The notes: generated by a model from the sequence alone, not told the origin. Shown: positions 44,419-52,603, counted from the stretch's first letter. The stretch is 64,000 nucleotides of DNA from Paraburkholderia largidicola (GCF_013426895.1 NZ_AP023175.1:930001-994000), one strand, 5' to 3'. Program-made: numbers and translations.

Positions 44419-45179
44419 GCCGAGTTGCGCGCCGCCGCAGCCGACGCGCGCGCGATGCGTTCGCTGCGCTCGACCAGCGCGCCGAACAGCAGGCCGATCG
44501 TCGCCCACATGATTGCCTGCATGCCGAGCGCAGTGAAGCGGAACTTCCACAGCACGACGGCCGGGAACGCATCAGGCACTTCGTTGACCGTCGGCAGCGC
44601 GATCTGGATCGCGGCGATGATCGCGACGAACACGATCCCGCCCACGATCGACGCGTTCCACAGCCCGAGGCGCGGCACCAGATGCTTGCGGACTTTCATC
44701 GCGAACACCGACACGACGAGCGACGTGACGATCATCAGAAAGAACAGCCCGGTGCGCATGCCGATCGTATCCGGGTCGCCGACGGAAGGCGGATTCGCCG
44801 GGTACTTGATGGTCGGCACCAGCACGACGGCGACGTAGGCGCCCACGGCGAGCCACGCGGACAACGCGCGCGCGCTGAGCCGGCCGACGCGTCCGTGCAG
44901 ATACGCGAAGGTCAGCGAGAACAGCCCGCCGAACGCCATCCCATACGCGACGACGCCCGTCAGCAGTCCGAGGCCCGCCTGCGTGCCGCGGCTCACGAGT
45001 TCTTCTTCGTGATCGTGACCGCCGCTCGCGTCGCCGTGATCGTGCGCGGCTTGCATCTTTTCTTCGAACGAGATCGCCGTATCGACGAGCGGCTCGCCTG
45101 CGACCCGCGCGAACGCGAACGTGAGCAGACCCGCGACGATGCCTGCGAGCATCCCTCGCATCAACAACTTGCCAACCAT
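44409..45179 (-). CDS. cbtA: Cobalt transporter subunit CbtA (256 aa)
   Basis: A membrane protein predicted to import cobalt for cobalamin synthesis. Five or so helices are seen; the first (LMRGMLAGIVAGLLTFAFARVAG) starts at residue 6. A His/Asp-rich loop (HDHGDASGGHDHEEE, about residues 46-60) is a typical metal-binding feature. The family segments TGLFFLMIVTSLVV and ALGMQAIMWATIGLLFGALVER are present. It follows cbtB by 21 bp on the same strand under a cobalamin riboswitch, which strongly supports the assignment. Confidence 0.92.
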   Translation of the reverse strand: MVGKLLMRGMLAGIVAGLLTFAFARVAGEPLVDTAISFEEKMQAAHDHGDASGGHDHEEELVSRGTQAGLGLLTGVVAYGMAFGGLFSLTFAYLHGRVGRLSARALSAWLAVGAYVAVVLVPTIKYPANPPSVGDPDTIGMRTGLFFLMIVTSLVVSVFAMKVRKHLVPRLGLWNASIVGGIVFVAIIAAIQIALPTVNEVPDAFPAVVLWKFRFTALGMQAIMWATIGLLFGALVERSERIARASAAAARNSAYL

Positions 45180-45200
45180 GGTGATGACTCCCTTACGCGA

Positions 45201-45425
45201 TCAGTGGCAAGGAAAGCCGAGCAGGTGGCGGCCGTCGTGCACGAACTCATGCACGTACATGCCGGAAAACAGCGATGTCGCGCCCTGTTCGGCGCCGACG
45301 AAATACAGCGCAAGCAGCATCAGCAGGCCGCCGAAGACGACCCACGGCAGCAGTTCGCGCAGCGGAATGGGGGTGATGGCGGGTTGATCGGCCTGACGGG
45401 CGTGGTCGATAACGGCGTCGTTCAT
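45201..45425 (-). CDS. cbtB: Cobalt transporter subunit CbtB (74 aa)
   Basis: A one-helix protein that accompanies CbtA. The helix is at residues about 27-45 (LLPWVVFGGLLMLLALYFVG), and the C-terminal tail has the family's metal-binding motif HEFVHDGRHLLGFPCH. The ATG chosen is 9 nt after CAGGAG; earlier methionines lie in the leader. It is the first gene of the cbtBA operon and is preceded by the riboswitch. Confidence 0.92.
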   Translation of the reverse strand: MNDAVIDHARQADQPAITPIPLRELLPWVVFGGLLMLLALYFVGAEQGATSLFSGMYVHEFVHDGRHLLGFPCH

Positions 45426-45485
45426 GACGGACATCTCCTGGGGGATACGCGCCCCGATAGTCGAATGATGAGGGAAGTCGAAGCT

Positions 45486-45600
45486 TGGGTCTGGCTTCCG
45501 GCTTGTGTACAGCATGTTTGTGTACGCATTGACTGCCGATTACAGTGGCGCGACCGCGCCGGGCTTGCACCGGCTTCCGCGCTTCGAGTGGCAACTATTC
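45486..45600 (-). promoter_or_regulatory. Cobalamin (B12) riboswitch before cbtBA
   Basis: On the minus strand the conserved core is seen: GGAAGCCGGTGCAAGCC, then GGCGCGGTCGCGCCACTGTAA, and the B12-box-like GCCGGAAGCCAGACC near the end. The arrangement and spacing match the classic element. Downstream a GGGGCGCGTATCCCC stem lies right before the CAGGAG ribosome site of cbtB, consistent with ribosome-site occlusion when coenzyme B12 is bound. CbtAB genes are commonly controlled in this way. Confidence 0.93.
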
Positions 45601-45660
45601 TACGGCTAAACTGCGGAACGCTCTCCTCTTTCTTCCCATTTCCCCAACCCAGGGCCGTCG

Positions 45661-46236
45661 ATGCAAACACGCCTGTTGTTGATCAGCCACCCGGCGACAG
45701 CCGCGCAGCGCAAGGGCACGTTTCCCGCAGACGACCCCCTCGATGCGCGCGCGGTCGAAGAAGCCACGGCGTTTCGCGCATCGCACGCCGGATTGTTGAA
45801 CGCCGATGTGGCGCTCAGCAGCCCCGCTGCGTGCGCGCGGGAAACGGCGCAGGCGCTCGGGCTCGTGGCGAAGACCGTGCCGGATCTCGCCGATGCCGAT
45901 TTCGGCCGCTGGCGTGGCCGCCGTCTGCTCGACGTGGCCAATGAGGAAACAGACGCGCTCGATACGTGGACGCGCGATCCGTCATCCGCGCCGCATGGGG
46001 GCGAATCGTTCGATGCGCTGAACTTGCGCGTCGGCGGCTGGCTCGACGCGTTCCAGCATCACGGCACGGTCATCGCCGTCACGCATGCGAGCGTGATCCG
46101 CGCGGCGCTCATGCATGTGCTGCAAGCGCCGTCCGCGACATTCGCGCGCATCGAGGTTCCGCCCCTTTCCGTCGTCGAACTGCAACGCAACGAGCGCGGC
46201 TGGGCGTGGTGGCCTGCGCCCGAGCATCGCGCCTGA
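45661..46236 (+). CDS. Histidine phosphatase family protein, CobC-like, variant RHG motif (191 aa)
   Basis: A phosphoglycerate-mutase-fold protein. The N-terminal catalytic stretch reads LLLISHPATAA, so the usual Arg-His-Gly becomes Ser-His-Pro: the phosphate-accepting His remains but the Arg is missing. The second His is present in VIAVTHASVIR (near residue 140) and the acid FGRWRGRRL block near 80. FPADDPLDARA follows the first motif. It is divergent from the B12-riboswitch-controlled cbtBA, which suggests a link to cobalamin (CobC removes phosphate from alpha-ribazole phosphate), though activity is uncertain. Confidence 0.78.
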   Translation: MQTRLLLISHPATAAQRKGTFPADDPLDARAVEEATAFRASHAGLLNADVALSSPAACARETAQALGLVAKTVPDLADADFGRWRGRRLLDVANEETDALDTWTRDPSSAPHGGESFDALNLRVGGWLDAFQHHGTVIAVTHASVIRAALMHVLQAPSATFARIEVPPLSVVELQRNERGWAWWPAPEHRA

Positions 46237-46261
46237 GACACCCGCCGACGCCCACGGGCGC

Positions 46262-46672
46262 TCACAGCGTCGGACACGACAGCACCTGCTGCGGATTGAG
46301 GGTCGTGCCCGGCATGCCGTCGGTGGCGGGCGTGCCTTGGGCCGGCGTCGCGATCAGGCGCACGGCATCCGTACCCGCATTCGCGAGCACGTAGCGCTCG
46401 GGGCGGCCTTGCGGCTGCCAGTACGCGCGATAGACGCCGCCATCCTTCAGCACATGGAGCGTGCCGCGCACCGTCTTGCCGCCCGCGATGAAATCGACGG
46501 GCTCGCCGTCGCGCAACGCGAAGCCGCTTGCCGCCGACACGCTCGATGCGCCCGACGCCTCCGCGCCGCCACCTGCGCCAGACAGTACGCCGCAGGATGC
46601 ATCGGCCGATGCTGCGATCGCCAGCTGGGCGACGGTCCATAGCGCGAGCGGCGCGATCGTTCTGAGTGTCAT
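46262..46672 (-). CDS. Small secreted protein of unknown function (136 aa)
   Basis: Not recognised. Residues 1-25 form a Sec signal peptide (LWTVAQLAIAASADA, cleavage before SCGVL). The mature protein has a Gly/Ser/Ala-rich linker, then a compact beta-rich part (PVDFIAGGKTVRGTLHVLKDGGVYRAYWQPQGRPERYVLANAG). It has two Cys residues, near the new N-terminus and near the C-terminus (LSCPTL), which may form a disulphide. It is convergent with the phosphatase gene, 25 bp away, without evident partners. Confidence 0.7.
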   Translation of the reverse strand: MTLRTIAPLALWTVAQLAIAASADASCGVLSGAGGGAEASGASSVSAASGFALRDGEPVDFIAGGKTVRGTLHVLKDGGVYRAYWQPQGRPERYVLANAGTDAVRLIATPAQGTPATDGMPGTTLNPQQVLSCPTL

Positions 46673-46876
46673 GGAGAACCTCGTGTCGTCTGGAATCGTC
46701 TGGAATGGCGAGCCACGTCAAGCCTTCTGCGCGTCGCAAAGCGCATACCCAGCACGGCACACGGATAGGAAGCGACGTGAATTTTGACCGCATGGCACCG
46801 CGCTTTTTGATGTGCGATAAAAGGTAAGACTCAAGAGTCAGATCTTTCACTAGCGTTCACCGAAAAGAGGCAACCG

Positions 46877-47095
46877 ATGGCTACGCTCGAAGCGTTTCGT
46901 ACCGTGCTCGACGATGCACGCACGCCCGAGATCATCCGCAATCACATCATCGATTCGCTGCAGTACGCGCTGCGCAATCACGGCCAGGTTTTCACGTCGA
47001 AGGAAGTCGAATGGCTCGCGAAGTGGGACGACGCGCGCATACCGCTCGCGGCCAGCCGCGAACTGCAAAAACGCCTGACGCAGACCACGGACTGA
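46877..47095 (+). CDS. Small soluble hypothetical protein (72 aa)
   Basis: Not recognised. A short helical protein with Arg/Asp/Gln-rich repeats (VLDDARTPEIIRNHIIDSLQYALRN) and a second helix (TSKEVEWLAKWDDARIPLAASRELQKRL). The start has a good ribosome site (AGAGG, 7 nt upstream). No Cys, no signal peptide. The pattern of two amphipathic helices suggests a small binding or dimerising protein, but nothing more can be said. Confidence 0.68.
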   Translation: MATLEAFRTVLDDARTPEIIRNHIIDSLQYALRNHGQVFTSKEVEWLAKWDDARIPLAASRELQKRLTQTTD

Positions 47096-47609
47096 GCAAG
47101 CGGAGCGGGCGCGCGCAGCCGCCGCGCGCCAGACGGGCATGCTCCACGAAAGCGGTCAAGGGAAAGTTTCTGCTACCCAAAGCCCTGTTTTTAGGGCATA
47201 ATATATTTAACGCAGCGCTCTGCCCGCATCACCCGTCAACTTCTTCACCGTAACGCGTCAACGTCTTCTCGTCTTCGCCGCGTTGCACTGATTGCATTGC
47301 ATCCCAGCCGTCCCGTTATCGCGCAACATCATGCAGCGGCAACCCGGCGGTATCCGTCACTCCGGCCACGCGCTGCACGCCTGAACCCGACGGGGTGACA
47401 TTCGCTACGTTCGTTGCCCGCGCGGCATCAGCGTATTTTTCTCCATCCGTTCCGCGTTGATCGCGGTTGCGTTCGAGCCAGCGCATACGGCTCGCGCGAG
47501 ACTTTTTCCATTGCGGCGCGCCCGATGGCGCTGCGCCGCCCGCTGCCTATTCGCCGCGCCTGCACGTTGCAGTGACGCGCGCCGGCAGCCGTATCACAGG
47601 ACTTTGTAT
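47096..47609. other. 514-bp region with AT-rich promoter-like island and long leader
   Basis: A short AT-rich island stands out near 47182-47210: a GCCCT/AGGGC hairpin with a GTTTTT loop, then CATAAT (47197-47202), a fair -10 box, but no convincing -35. Transcription from there would give a leader of about 400 nt before the next ATG. Such long leaders occur in cold-shock or RNA-regulated genes; nothing specific is recognised in it. Confidence 0.45.
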
Positions 47610-47897
47610 ATGACGACTCAAAGCATCAAGACCTACAAGGGCTACGAGATTCATCCGCTGATCTATCCGCGCCGCACGGCGAACGGCGTGGCGCACCGCA
47701 ATTCGATCGACAGCGGCTACGACGCGTCGGTTCGCATCTGCCGTGTCGGCGCGAACGCCGCTGCCGACGGCCGCGTGTTCCGCCTGTCGTATTTCCGGCC
47801 GTTCGAAGGCGCGGGCAAGGCACGCATGGCCTGCATGGAACATGCAGCACAAGTGATCGATGGCCGGATCGACGGACAGACCGTTTCCGATCTCTGA
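47610..47897 (+). CDS. Small hypothetical protein (95 aa)
   Basis: Not recognised as a named family. Compact, probably cytosolic: starts MTTQSIKTYKGYEIHPLIYPRR, then an SGYDASVRICRVG strand, FRLSYFRPFEGAG and a terminal helix (ARMACMEHAAQVIDGRIDG). Two Cys residues. The start ATG lacks a clear Shine-Dalgarno sequence; a longer frame without support extends it by 51 codons. It lies 127 bp before the accessory IF-1 gene in the same direction, which may be cotranscribed. Confidence 0.7.
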   Translation: MTTQSIKTYKGYEIHPLIYPRRTANGVAHRNSIDSGYDASVRICRVGANAAADGRVFRLSYFRPFEGAGKARMACMEHAAQVIDGRIDGQTVSDL

Positions 47898-48024
47898 TCA
47901 CACGCGCGCCGCAAAAGGCGCGTATCACTGTCTCACCGCATCGCCGCGGCAGCCTTCGTGCTGCCGCGCAAGTTAAGCTGCGCGCCGCGCGCGGCACCCT
48001 TCCCTCATCGACCAGGAGTAATGC

Positions 48025-48288
48025 ATGGCGAAAGAAGAACTGCTTGAACTGGACGGCATCGTCGACGAAGTGCTGCCCGATAGCCGCTACCGCGTCACGC
48101 TGGATAACGGCGTGGTCGTGGGCGCGTACGCGTCGGGACGCATGCGCAAGAATCACATCCGTATCCTCGCGGGCGACCGCGTCACGCTGGAACTGTCGGT
48201 CTATGACCTGACCAAAGGCCGCATCAACTTCCGTCACAAGGACGAACGCAGCAGCGGCCCGCGTAGCGCACCGATGCGCCGCCGCTAA
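48025..48288 (+). CDS. infA: Translation initiation factor IF-1, second copy type (87 aa)
   Basis: An OB-fold protein that binds the ribosomal A-site during initiation. The sequence [29 protein letters not shown] and [33 protein letters not shown] covers the whole IF-1 domain. It exceeds the usual 72 residues by a basic tail ([13 protein letters not shown]). Burkholderia carry two infA genes; the main copy sits in the ribosomal-protein spc operon, and no ribosomal genes are found here, so this is the accessory one. The ATG follows CAGGAGTA. Confidence 0.93.
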   Translation: MAKEELLELDGIVDEVLPDSRYRVTLDNGVVVGAYASGRMRKNHIRILAGDRVTLELSVYDLTKGRINFRHKDERSSGPRSAPMRRR

Positions 48289-48411
48289 CGTAGCGGCAAA
48301 CCACTGAAGCGTCCCGCGCTCGAAACCGGCGCGACGCAATCGTGAATCGACGTACCGGGCAGTCGTCGATCACAGCAAAAGATGCGGCATGTGCAATGCA
48401 TGCCGATCGAC

Positions 48412-49119
48412 TCATCCGCGAAAGACCGTACGCGGATCGTCACTCGCACTGGACTGCATACGCGTCACGACGCGTTCTTCCAGTTCCGCGAGATGCGCGC
48501 GCATCGCTCCGAGCGCCGCGTTCAAGTCTCCCCCATACAGAGCCTCGATGAGTTGCGCGTGTTCGTCGGCGGAGCATGTCGTGCCCTTCGACGGATCGTA
48601 AAGCGCCTTGTACAGTTCCGTCTTCGCGACGAGTTGCGCGACGAAACCCTGCAATTCCGCGCTCCCCGCAATCTGCGTCAGCAGCACATGAAAGTGCCCC
48701 GCGAGCCGCACCTGCTCATCGACACGCCCTTCCTTCAGCGCCTTTTTTTCGCCGGCGATATGCGCCTTCAGCACCCGCCGGTCCTGTGACGACAGCGCGC
48801 CGCATAGCGCGGTGACGATCCCCGCCTCGACGATCTGCCGCGCGCGGTAGACCTGCCGCACATCCTCTTCCGACGGCGCCGGCACGAACGCGCCGCGATT
48901 CGCTTCCAGCACCAGCTTGCCTTCGAAGCCGAGCCGCGCCAGCACCTTGCGCAGCGCGCCGCGCGTGCAGTTGAACGCGGCCGCGAGATCGCGCTCGACG
49001 AGTTGCGCGCCCGGCCGCAGTCGGCCTTCGAGCAGCGCCGTGGTGATCGATGCGTAGATGCGGTCCTCGACGTTGTCTTCATCCGCGGCAGGCGGCGGTG
49101 TGTTCGGGCGTGTGGCCAT
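48412..49119 (-). CDS. GntR-family regulator, FadR/FCD subfamily (235 aa)
   Basis: A DNA-binding regulator with winged helix at residues about 20-80 (DRIYASITTALLEGRLRPGAQLVERDLAAAFNCTRGALRKVLARL) and a helical FCD effector domain (VRQVYRARQIVEAGIV; AGHFHVLLTQIAGS with a His typical of metal-bound FCD sites; YGGDLNAALGAMRAHL). It is divergent from the CynX-type MFS gene. The region between contains twin TGGTTAACCA palindromes, the expected FCD-type operator. The start was placed at the ATG nearest the domain; an upstream ATG would add 21 residues. Confidence 0.88.
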   Translation of the reverse strand: MATRPNTPPPAADEDNVEDRIYASITTALLEGRLRPGAQLVERDLAAAFNCTRGALRKVLARLGFEGKLVLEANRGAFVPAPSEEDVRQVYRARQIVEAGIVTALCGALSSQDRRVLKAHIAGEKKALKEGRVDEQVRLAGHFHVLLTQIAGSAELQGFVAQLVAKTELYKALYDPSKGTTCSADEHAQLIEALYGGDLNAALGAMRAHLAELEERVVTRMQSSASDDPRTVFRG

Positions 49120-49233
49120 GTTGTGCGATTGGGAAGGTTGCGGCGGCGGCCGTATTTTAGCGGCGCGCGGCCTTGCACGCATGAAGCGTCGACACTATCC
49201 GCCAAATACCGGCGATAGCGGATCGGCACCGAA

Positions 49234-49266
49234 TGGTTAACCATTTTACGATATTATGGTTAACCA
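49234..49266. promoter_or_regulatory. Twin TGGTTAACCA operators of the GntR regulator
   Basis: Two identical perfect 10-bp palindromes lie at 49234-49243 and 49257-49266, with centres 23 bp apart (about two helical turns). The form TGGT-N2-ACCA fits FadR-subfamily operators. They lie 30 bp before the MFS start and 114 bp before the regulator start, so they can control both genes. Confidence 0.8.
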
Positions 49267-49296
49267 AACGCATTCGACTCATCCGCAGGATACCCC

Positions 49297-50556
49297 GTGA
49301 ACCAGACTCCCGGCATCGATACCCCGCGCATTTCGCGTCGCACGACGACCTCGGCCCTGTCATGGCAGGACGGGCTCTGGCTCTCAGTCATCGTCGCGAT
49401 CGGCATCAATCTGCGGCCGCTGCTGACGTCCGTGAGCCCATTGATGGCGACGATCCGCGCGGCCACGGGCCTCAGTTTCTCGGGCGCTTCGCTGCTGACG
49501 AGCTTGCCCGTCGTCGCGATGGGAATCGGCGCGTTCGGCGCGGGCTTGCTGACACGCGCGGTCGGCGAAACGCGCGGCGTCGCGCTGGGGCTGCTGGCGA
49601 TAGCCGTTGCGTGCAGCGCGCGTCTGGCCGCGTCGAGCGGCACGGCGTTGCTGACGACGGCGCTCGTGGCGGGCATCGGCGTGGCCGTCATTCAGGCGCT
49701 GCTGCCGGGTGTGATGAAGCAGCGCTTTCATGCACGCGTGCCGCTTGCGATGGGCCTGTTCTCCGCGTCGATCATGGGCGGCGGCGGGCTCGGCGCGAGC
49801 CTTAGCCCCTATGTCGCGAAAGCATCCGGTTCGTGGCACGCGGGCCTCGCGATGTGGGCCGTGCCTGCGGCGCTCGCGTGTGTGTGCTGGCTCGCGCTGC
49901 AACGCCGCGCATCGGCTTTCGATGGAAGAGCCGCAGCGCACGTTGCCGCGAGCCCGGCGCACCCGCATGTGGCGATCTGGAAGAAGCGGCGCGCGTGGGC
50001 GTTGGGTCTGCACTTCGGTCTCGTCAATGGCGGCTACACGACGCTGGTTGCGTGGCTGCCCGCGTATTACCAGCAGCGCGGCGCGAGCGTCGCGCACAGC
50101 GGCTCGCTGCTCGCGGCGATGACCGTCTTCCAGGCGGCTTCGGCGTTGCTGCTGCCGCTCGCGGCAGCGTCGTTCCGCGACCGCCGGCCATGGCTCGTCG
50201 CAGGGCTGTCCGCGCAACTCATCGGGATCGTCGGACTGCTCGCGTTGCCGGATGCGCTGCCGCTCGCGTGGGTCGGGATTGCAGGCGCGGGACTCGGCGG
50301 GACATTTTCGCTGACGCTCGTCACGGCACTCGATCATGCCGACGATCATCGCCTCGCTGGAAGGCTCGTTGCATTCGTGCAGGGCGTCGGTTTCATCGTG
50401 GCGGCGATTTCGCCCATCGTCGCGGGACGTTTGCGCGATCTGACGGGCAGCTTCACGGCCGCGTGGATCATGCTCGCGGCTTGCATCGCCGCGATGATCG
50501 CGTTGACCTTCGCTTTCTCGCCGCGCAGTTACGCGCGCTGGCCCGGCACGCGGTAA
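49297..50556 (+). CDS. MFS transporter, CynX/NimT-like (419 aa)
   Basis: A 12-helix inner-membrane major facilitator related to cyanate/2-nitroimidazole transporter CynX. The N-terminal cytosolic tail is 22 residues; INLRPLLTSVSPLMATIRAATGLSF in helix 1 is typical of the group, then VIQALLPGVMKQRFHARVPLAMGLFSASIMGGGGLGASLSP, and in the second half LVNGGYTTLVAWLPAYYQQRG. Its GTG/ATG start region carries the twin GntR operators. Controlled by the divergent GntR protein, it most likely imports the latter's ligand. Confidence 0.86.
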   Translation: MNQTPGIDTPRISRRTTTSALSWQDGLWLSVIVAIGINLRPLLTSVSPLMATIRAATGLSFSGASLLTSLPVVAMGIGAFGAGLLTRAVGETRGVALGLLAIAVACSARLAASSGTALLTTALVAGIGVAVIQALLPGVMKQRFHARVPLAMGLFSASIMGGGGLGASLSPYVAKASGSWHAGLAMWAVPAALACVCWLALQRRASAFDGRAAAHVAASPAHPHVAIWKKRRAWALGLHFGLVNGGYTTLVAWLPAYYQQRGASVAHSGSLLAAMTVFQAASALLLPLAAASFRDRRPWLVAGLSAQLIGIVGLLALPDALPLAWVGIAGAGLGGTFSLTLVTALDHADDHRLAGRLVAFVQGVGFIVAAISPIVAGRLRDLTGSFTAAWIMLAACIAAMIALTFAFSPRSYARWPGTR

Positions 50557-50636
50557 AACGCTTCGCGCAAGCCGACCGTTCACTGCCGGCGCTGCAGTCA
50601 CTTCTTCGCGCCAAACAGGTGCAGCATATTCGGGCA

Positions 50637-50653
50637 CGCACTGTCGCGGTGCA
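50637..50653 (+). promoter_or_regulatory. NtrC-like enhancer site upstream of nasT
   Basis: CGCACTGTCGCGGTGCA matches the NtrC consensus TGCAC-N7-GTGCA with one mismatch. It lies 67 bp before the sigma-54 -24 box. Confidence 0.6.
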
Positions 50654-50719
50654 CCGGCGGCATGCCGCCTTGAGGGCTCGAAGCTGTGCGCAGCAAACGT
50701 CAGGGCGATTCCCATTCGA

Positions 50720-50735
50720 TGGCACACAAGTTGCA
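50720..50735 (+). promoter_or_regulatory. Sigma-54 promoter of nasTS
   Basis: TGGCAC-N5-TTGCA, with GG and GC exactly 10 bp apart, fits the -24/-12 consensus. The predicted start lies near 50746, giving a leader of about 120 nt to nasT. The -12 box runs into the palindrome GCAGTAATACTGC. Nitrogen-limitation control via NtrC is the natural reading for a nitrate-sensing operon. Confidence 0.82.
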
Positions 50736-50868
50736 GTAATACTGCACGCCTCCGCGCGGGTCACGGCAGAACGCGACTGCTGCCGTCACCCGGCGCGAAG
50801 CGTCATGCAGAACCCGCAATCCAACGAATGAAGCTGCGTAACTCCCCCTACTCCATACCGGGCAATCC

Positions 50869-51444
50869 ATGCTGCGTGTTTTGCTCGTAACCGATACCGA
50901 CAAGCCCATCGGCGAGTTGCGCGATACGCTTGCGCGGCTCGGCTACTACATGCTCGCCGCCACGGCCTCGCCGCAAGCGCTGCACAAAGCTGTCGAAAGC
51001 GAACGGCCCGACGTGATCATCGTCGACACGGAATCGCCTTCGCGCGATACGCTCGAACAGCTCGCCGTGATGAACGCGACCGCGCCGCGCCCGGTGCTGA
51101 TGTTCAGCAACGACGCGAACCAGCAACTGATACGCGATGCCGTCGGCGCGGGCGTGACGGCGTATCTCGTCGAAGGTCTGGCGACGGAACGCCTCGCGCC
51201 GATTCTCGAAGTGGCGCTGGCGCGCTTCGCGCAGGAATCGCAACTGCGCGAGCGGCTCGCGCAGGCCGAGAACGAACTGGCCGAGCGCAAGCTGATCGAC
51301 CGCGCGAAGCGCATGCTGATGGATTCGCAAAAGATGACCGAACATGCCGCCTACGCGACGATGCGCAAGCGCGCGATGAACCAGGGCGTGAAGCTCGCCG
51401 AAGTCGCGCGCCAGATCGTCGCCGCAGCCGACTTGCCAGATTGA
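50869..51444 (+). CDS. nasT: NasT-type ANTAR response regulator (191 aa)
   Basis: An RNA-binding antiterminator controlling nitrate-assimilation transcripts. The receiver domain (residues 1-120; LLVTDTD, acceptor-position Asp53 in IIVDTES) precedes a coiled coil (ARFAQESQLRERLAQAENELAERK) and the C-terminal ANTAR domain (IDRAKRMLMDSQKMTEHAAYATMRKRAMNQG). The MLRVLLVTDTDKPIGEL start matches other NasT proteins. NasS follows 10 bp downstream; without nitrate NasS holds NasT inactive. The nitrate-reductase genes are not in this window. Confidence 0.93.
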   Translation: MLRVLLVTDTDKPIGELRDTLARLGYYMLAATASPQALHKAVESERPDVIIVDTESPSRDTLEQLAVMNATAPRPVLMFSNDANQQLIRDAVGAGVTAYLVEGLATERLAPILEVALARFAQESQLRERLAQAENELAERKLIDRAKRMLMDSQKMTEHAAYATMRKRAMNQGVKLAEVARQIVAAADLPD

Positions 51445-51454
51445 TGCGCCGCTC

Positions 51455-52597
51455 ATGAACTCACCTGCCTACACCTCATCCTCCGACCCATCCGGCAAGC
51501 TCGAGAAGACGCACTTGCGCCTCGGGTTCGTCGCACTCAGCGATGCCGCGCCGCTGGTGGCCGCGAAGCTGCTCGAATTCGGCCATGCGCACGGACTGAC
51601 GATCGAACTGCTGAAGCAGCCATCGTGGGCTGCGATACGCGACAAGCTGTTGTCGGGCGATCTCGACGCCGCGCATTCGCTTTACGGCCTCGTGTATGGC
51701 GTGCAGCTCGGCATCGGCGGTCCGCAAACGGATATGGCCGTGCTGATGGTGCTGAACCGCAATGGCCAGGCGATCACCGTGTCGAACCGTCTCGCCGCTG
51801 CGCTCGACGAGCACAAGACGCTGCCCGCCGCGCTCGCGACGCTCGGCCGCAAGCCCGTGTTCGCGCAGACTTTCCCGACGGGCACGCATGCGATGTGGCT
51901 GTATTACTGGCTCGCTTCGCAGGGTGTGCATCCTTTGCGCGATATCGAGGGCGTGGTGATTCCCCCGCCGCAGATGGTCGATGCGCTCGCGCAGGACCGG
52001 CTCGATGGGCTGTGTGTTGGAGAGCCGTGGAATGCTGTTGCGCAGGAGCGCGGTGTTGGCAGAACGATTGCGTATTCGAGCGAGGTGTGGCCCGATCATC
52101 CCGAGAAGGTGCTGGCGAGTCGGCGCGATTTTGTGACGCGGTATCCGAATACTGCGCGGGCGCTCGTGCAGACGATGCTTGAGGCGTGTCGATGGCTCGA
52201 TGATGATGTGCATCGGGTGGAGATTTCGCGTCGGCTCGCTGCGGATGAGTTTGTTGGCGTGCCCGCCGGGTTGATTGCGCCACGGTTGATTGCTGCGGGT
52301 TCTGATGAGAAGCGACGGGCTGTGAAGTTTTTTGCAGACGGTGTCGTGAATTATCCGCATCCCGCGGAGGGGGTTTGGTTTTTTGCGCAGTACGCGCGGT
52401 GGGGGATGGCTGAGTGGCGGGATGATTTTGCACGCATTGCGAGTGAGGTTAATCAGGTTGAGCTCTATTGCGAGGCTGCTGCTAATGTTGGTGTGAGCGT
52501 GTGTGCCGATTCGCCGTCGGCGGTGCTCGTTGATGGGCGGGTTTGGGATGGGAAGGCTGATCTGGCTTATATGCAGGGGTTTTCGATCCGGGCCTGA
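51455..52597 (+). CDS. nasS: NasS-type nitrate sensor (NrtA-like binding protein) (380 aa)
   Basis: A cytosolic relative of the nitrate-binding protein NrtA that binds nitrate/nitrite and releases NasT. The fold begins LRLGFVALSDAAPLVAAKLLEFG, with KQPSWAAIRDKLLSGDLDAAHSLYGLVYGVQLG and GTHAMWLYYWLASQGVHPLRDI later, GEPWNAVAQERGVGRT near the middle. It lacks the signal peptide of NrtA, as expected for NasS. The 3' part shows lower GC and more T-ending codons, a shift near residue 180 that does not break the frame. Palindrome copy D starts 6 bp after the stop. Confidence 0.92.
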   Translation: MNSPAYTSSSDPSGKLEKTHLRLGFVALSDAAPLVAAKLLEFGHAHGLTIELLKQPSWAAIRDKLLSGDLDAAHSLYGLVYGVQLGIGGPQTDMAVLMVLNRNGQAITVSNRLAAALDEHKTLPAALATLGRKPVFAQTFPTGTHAMWLYYWLASQGVHPLRDIEGVVIPPPQMVDALAQDRLDGLCVGEPWNAVAQERGVGRTIAYSSEVWPDHPEKVLASRRDFVTRYPNTARALVQTMLEACRWLDDDVHRVEISRRLAADEFVGVPAGLIAPRLIAAGSDEKRRAVKFFADGVVNYPHPAEGVWFFAQYARWGMAEWRDDFARIASEVNQVELYCEAAANVGVSVCADSPSAVLVDGRVWDGKADLAYMQGFSIRA

Positions 52598-52603
52598 CGG
52601 GCG

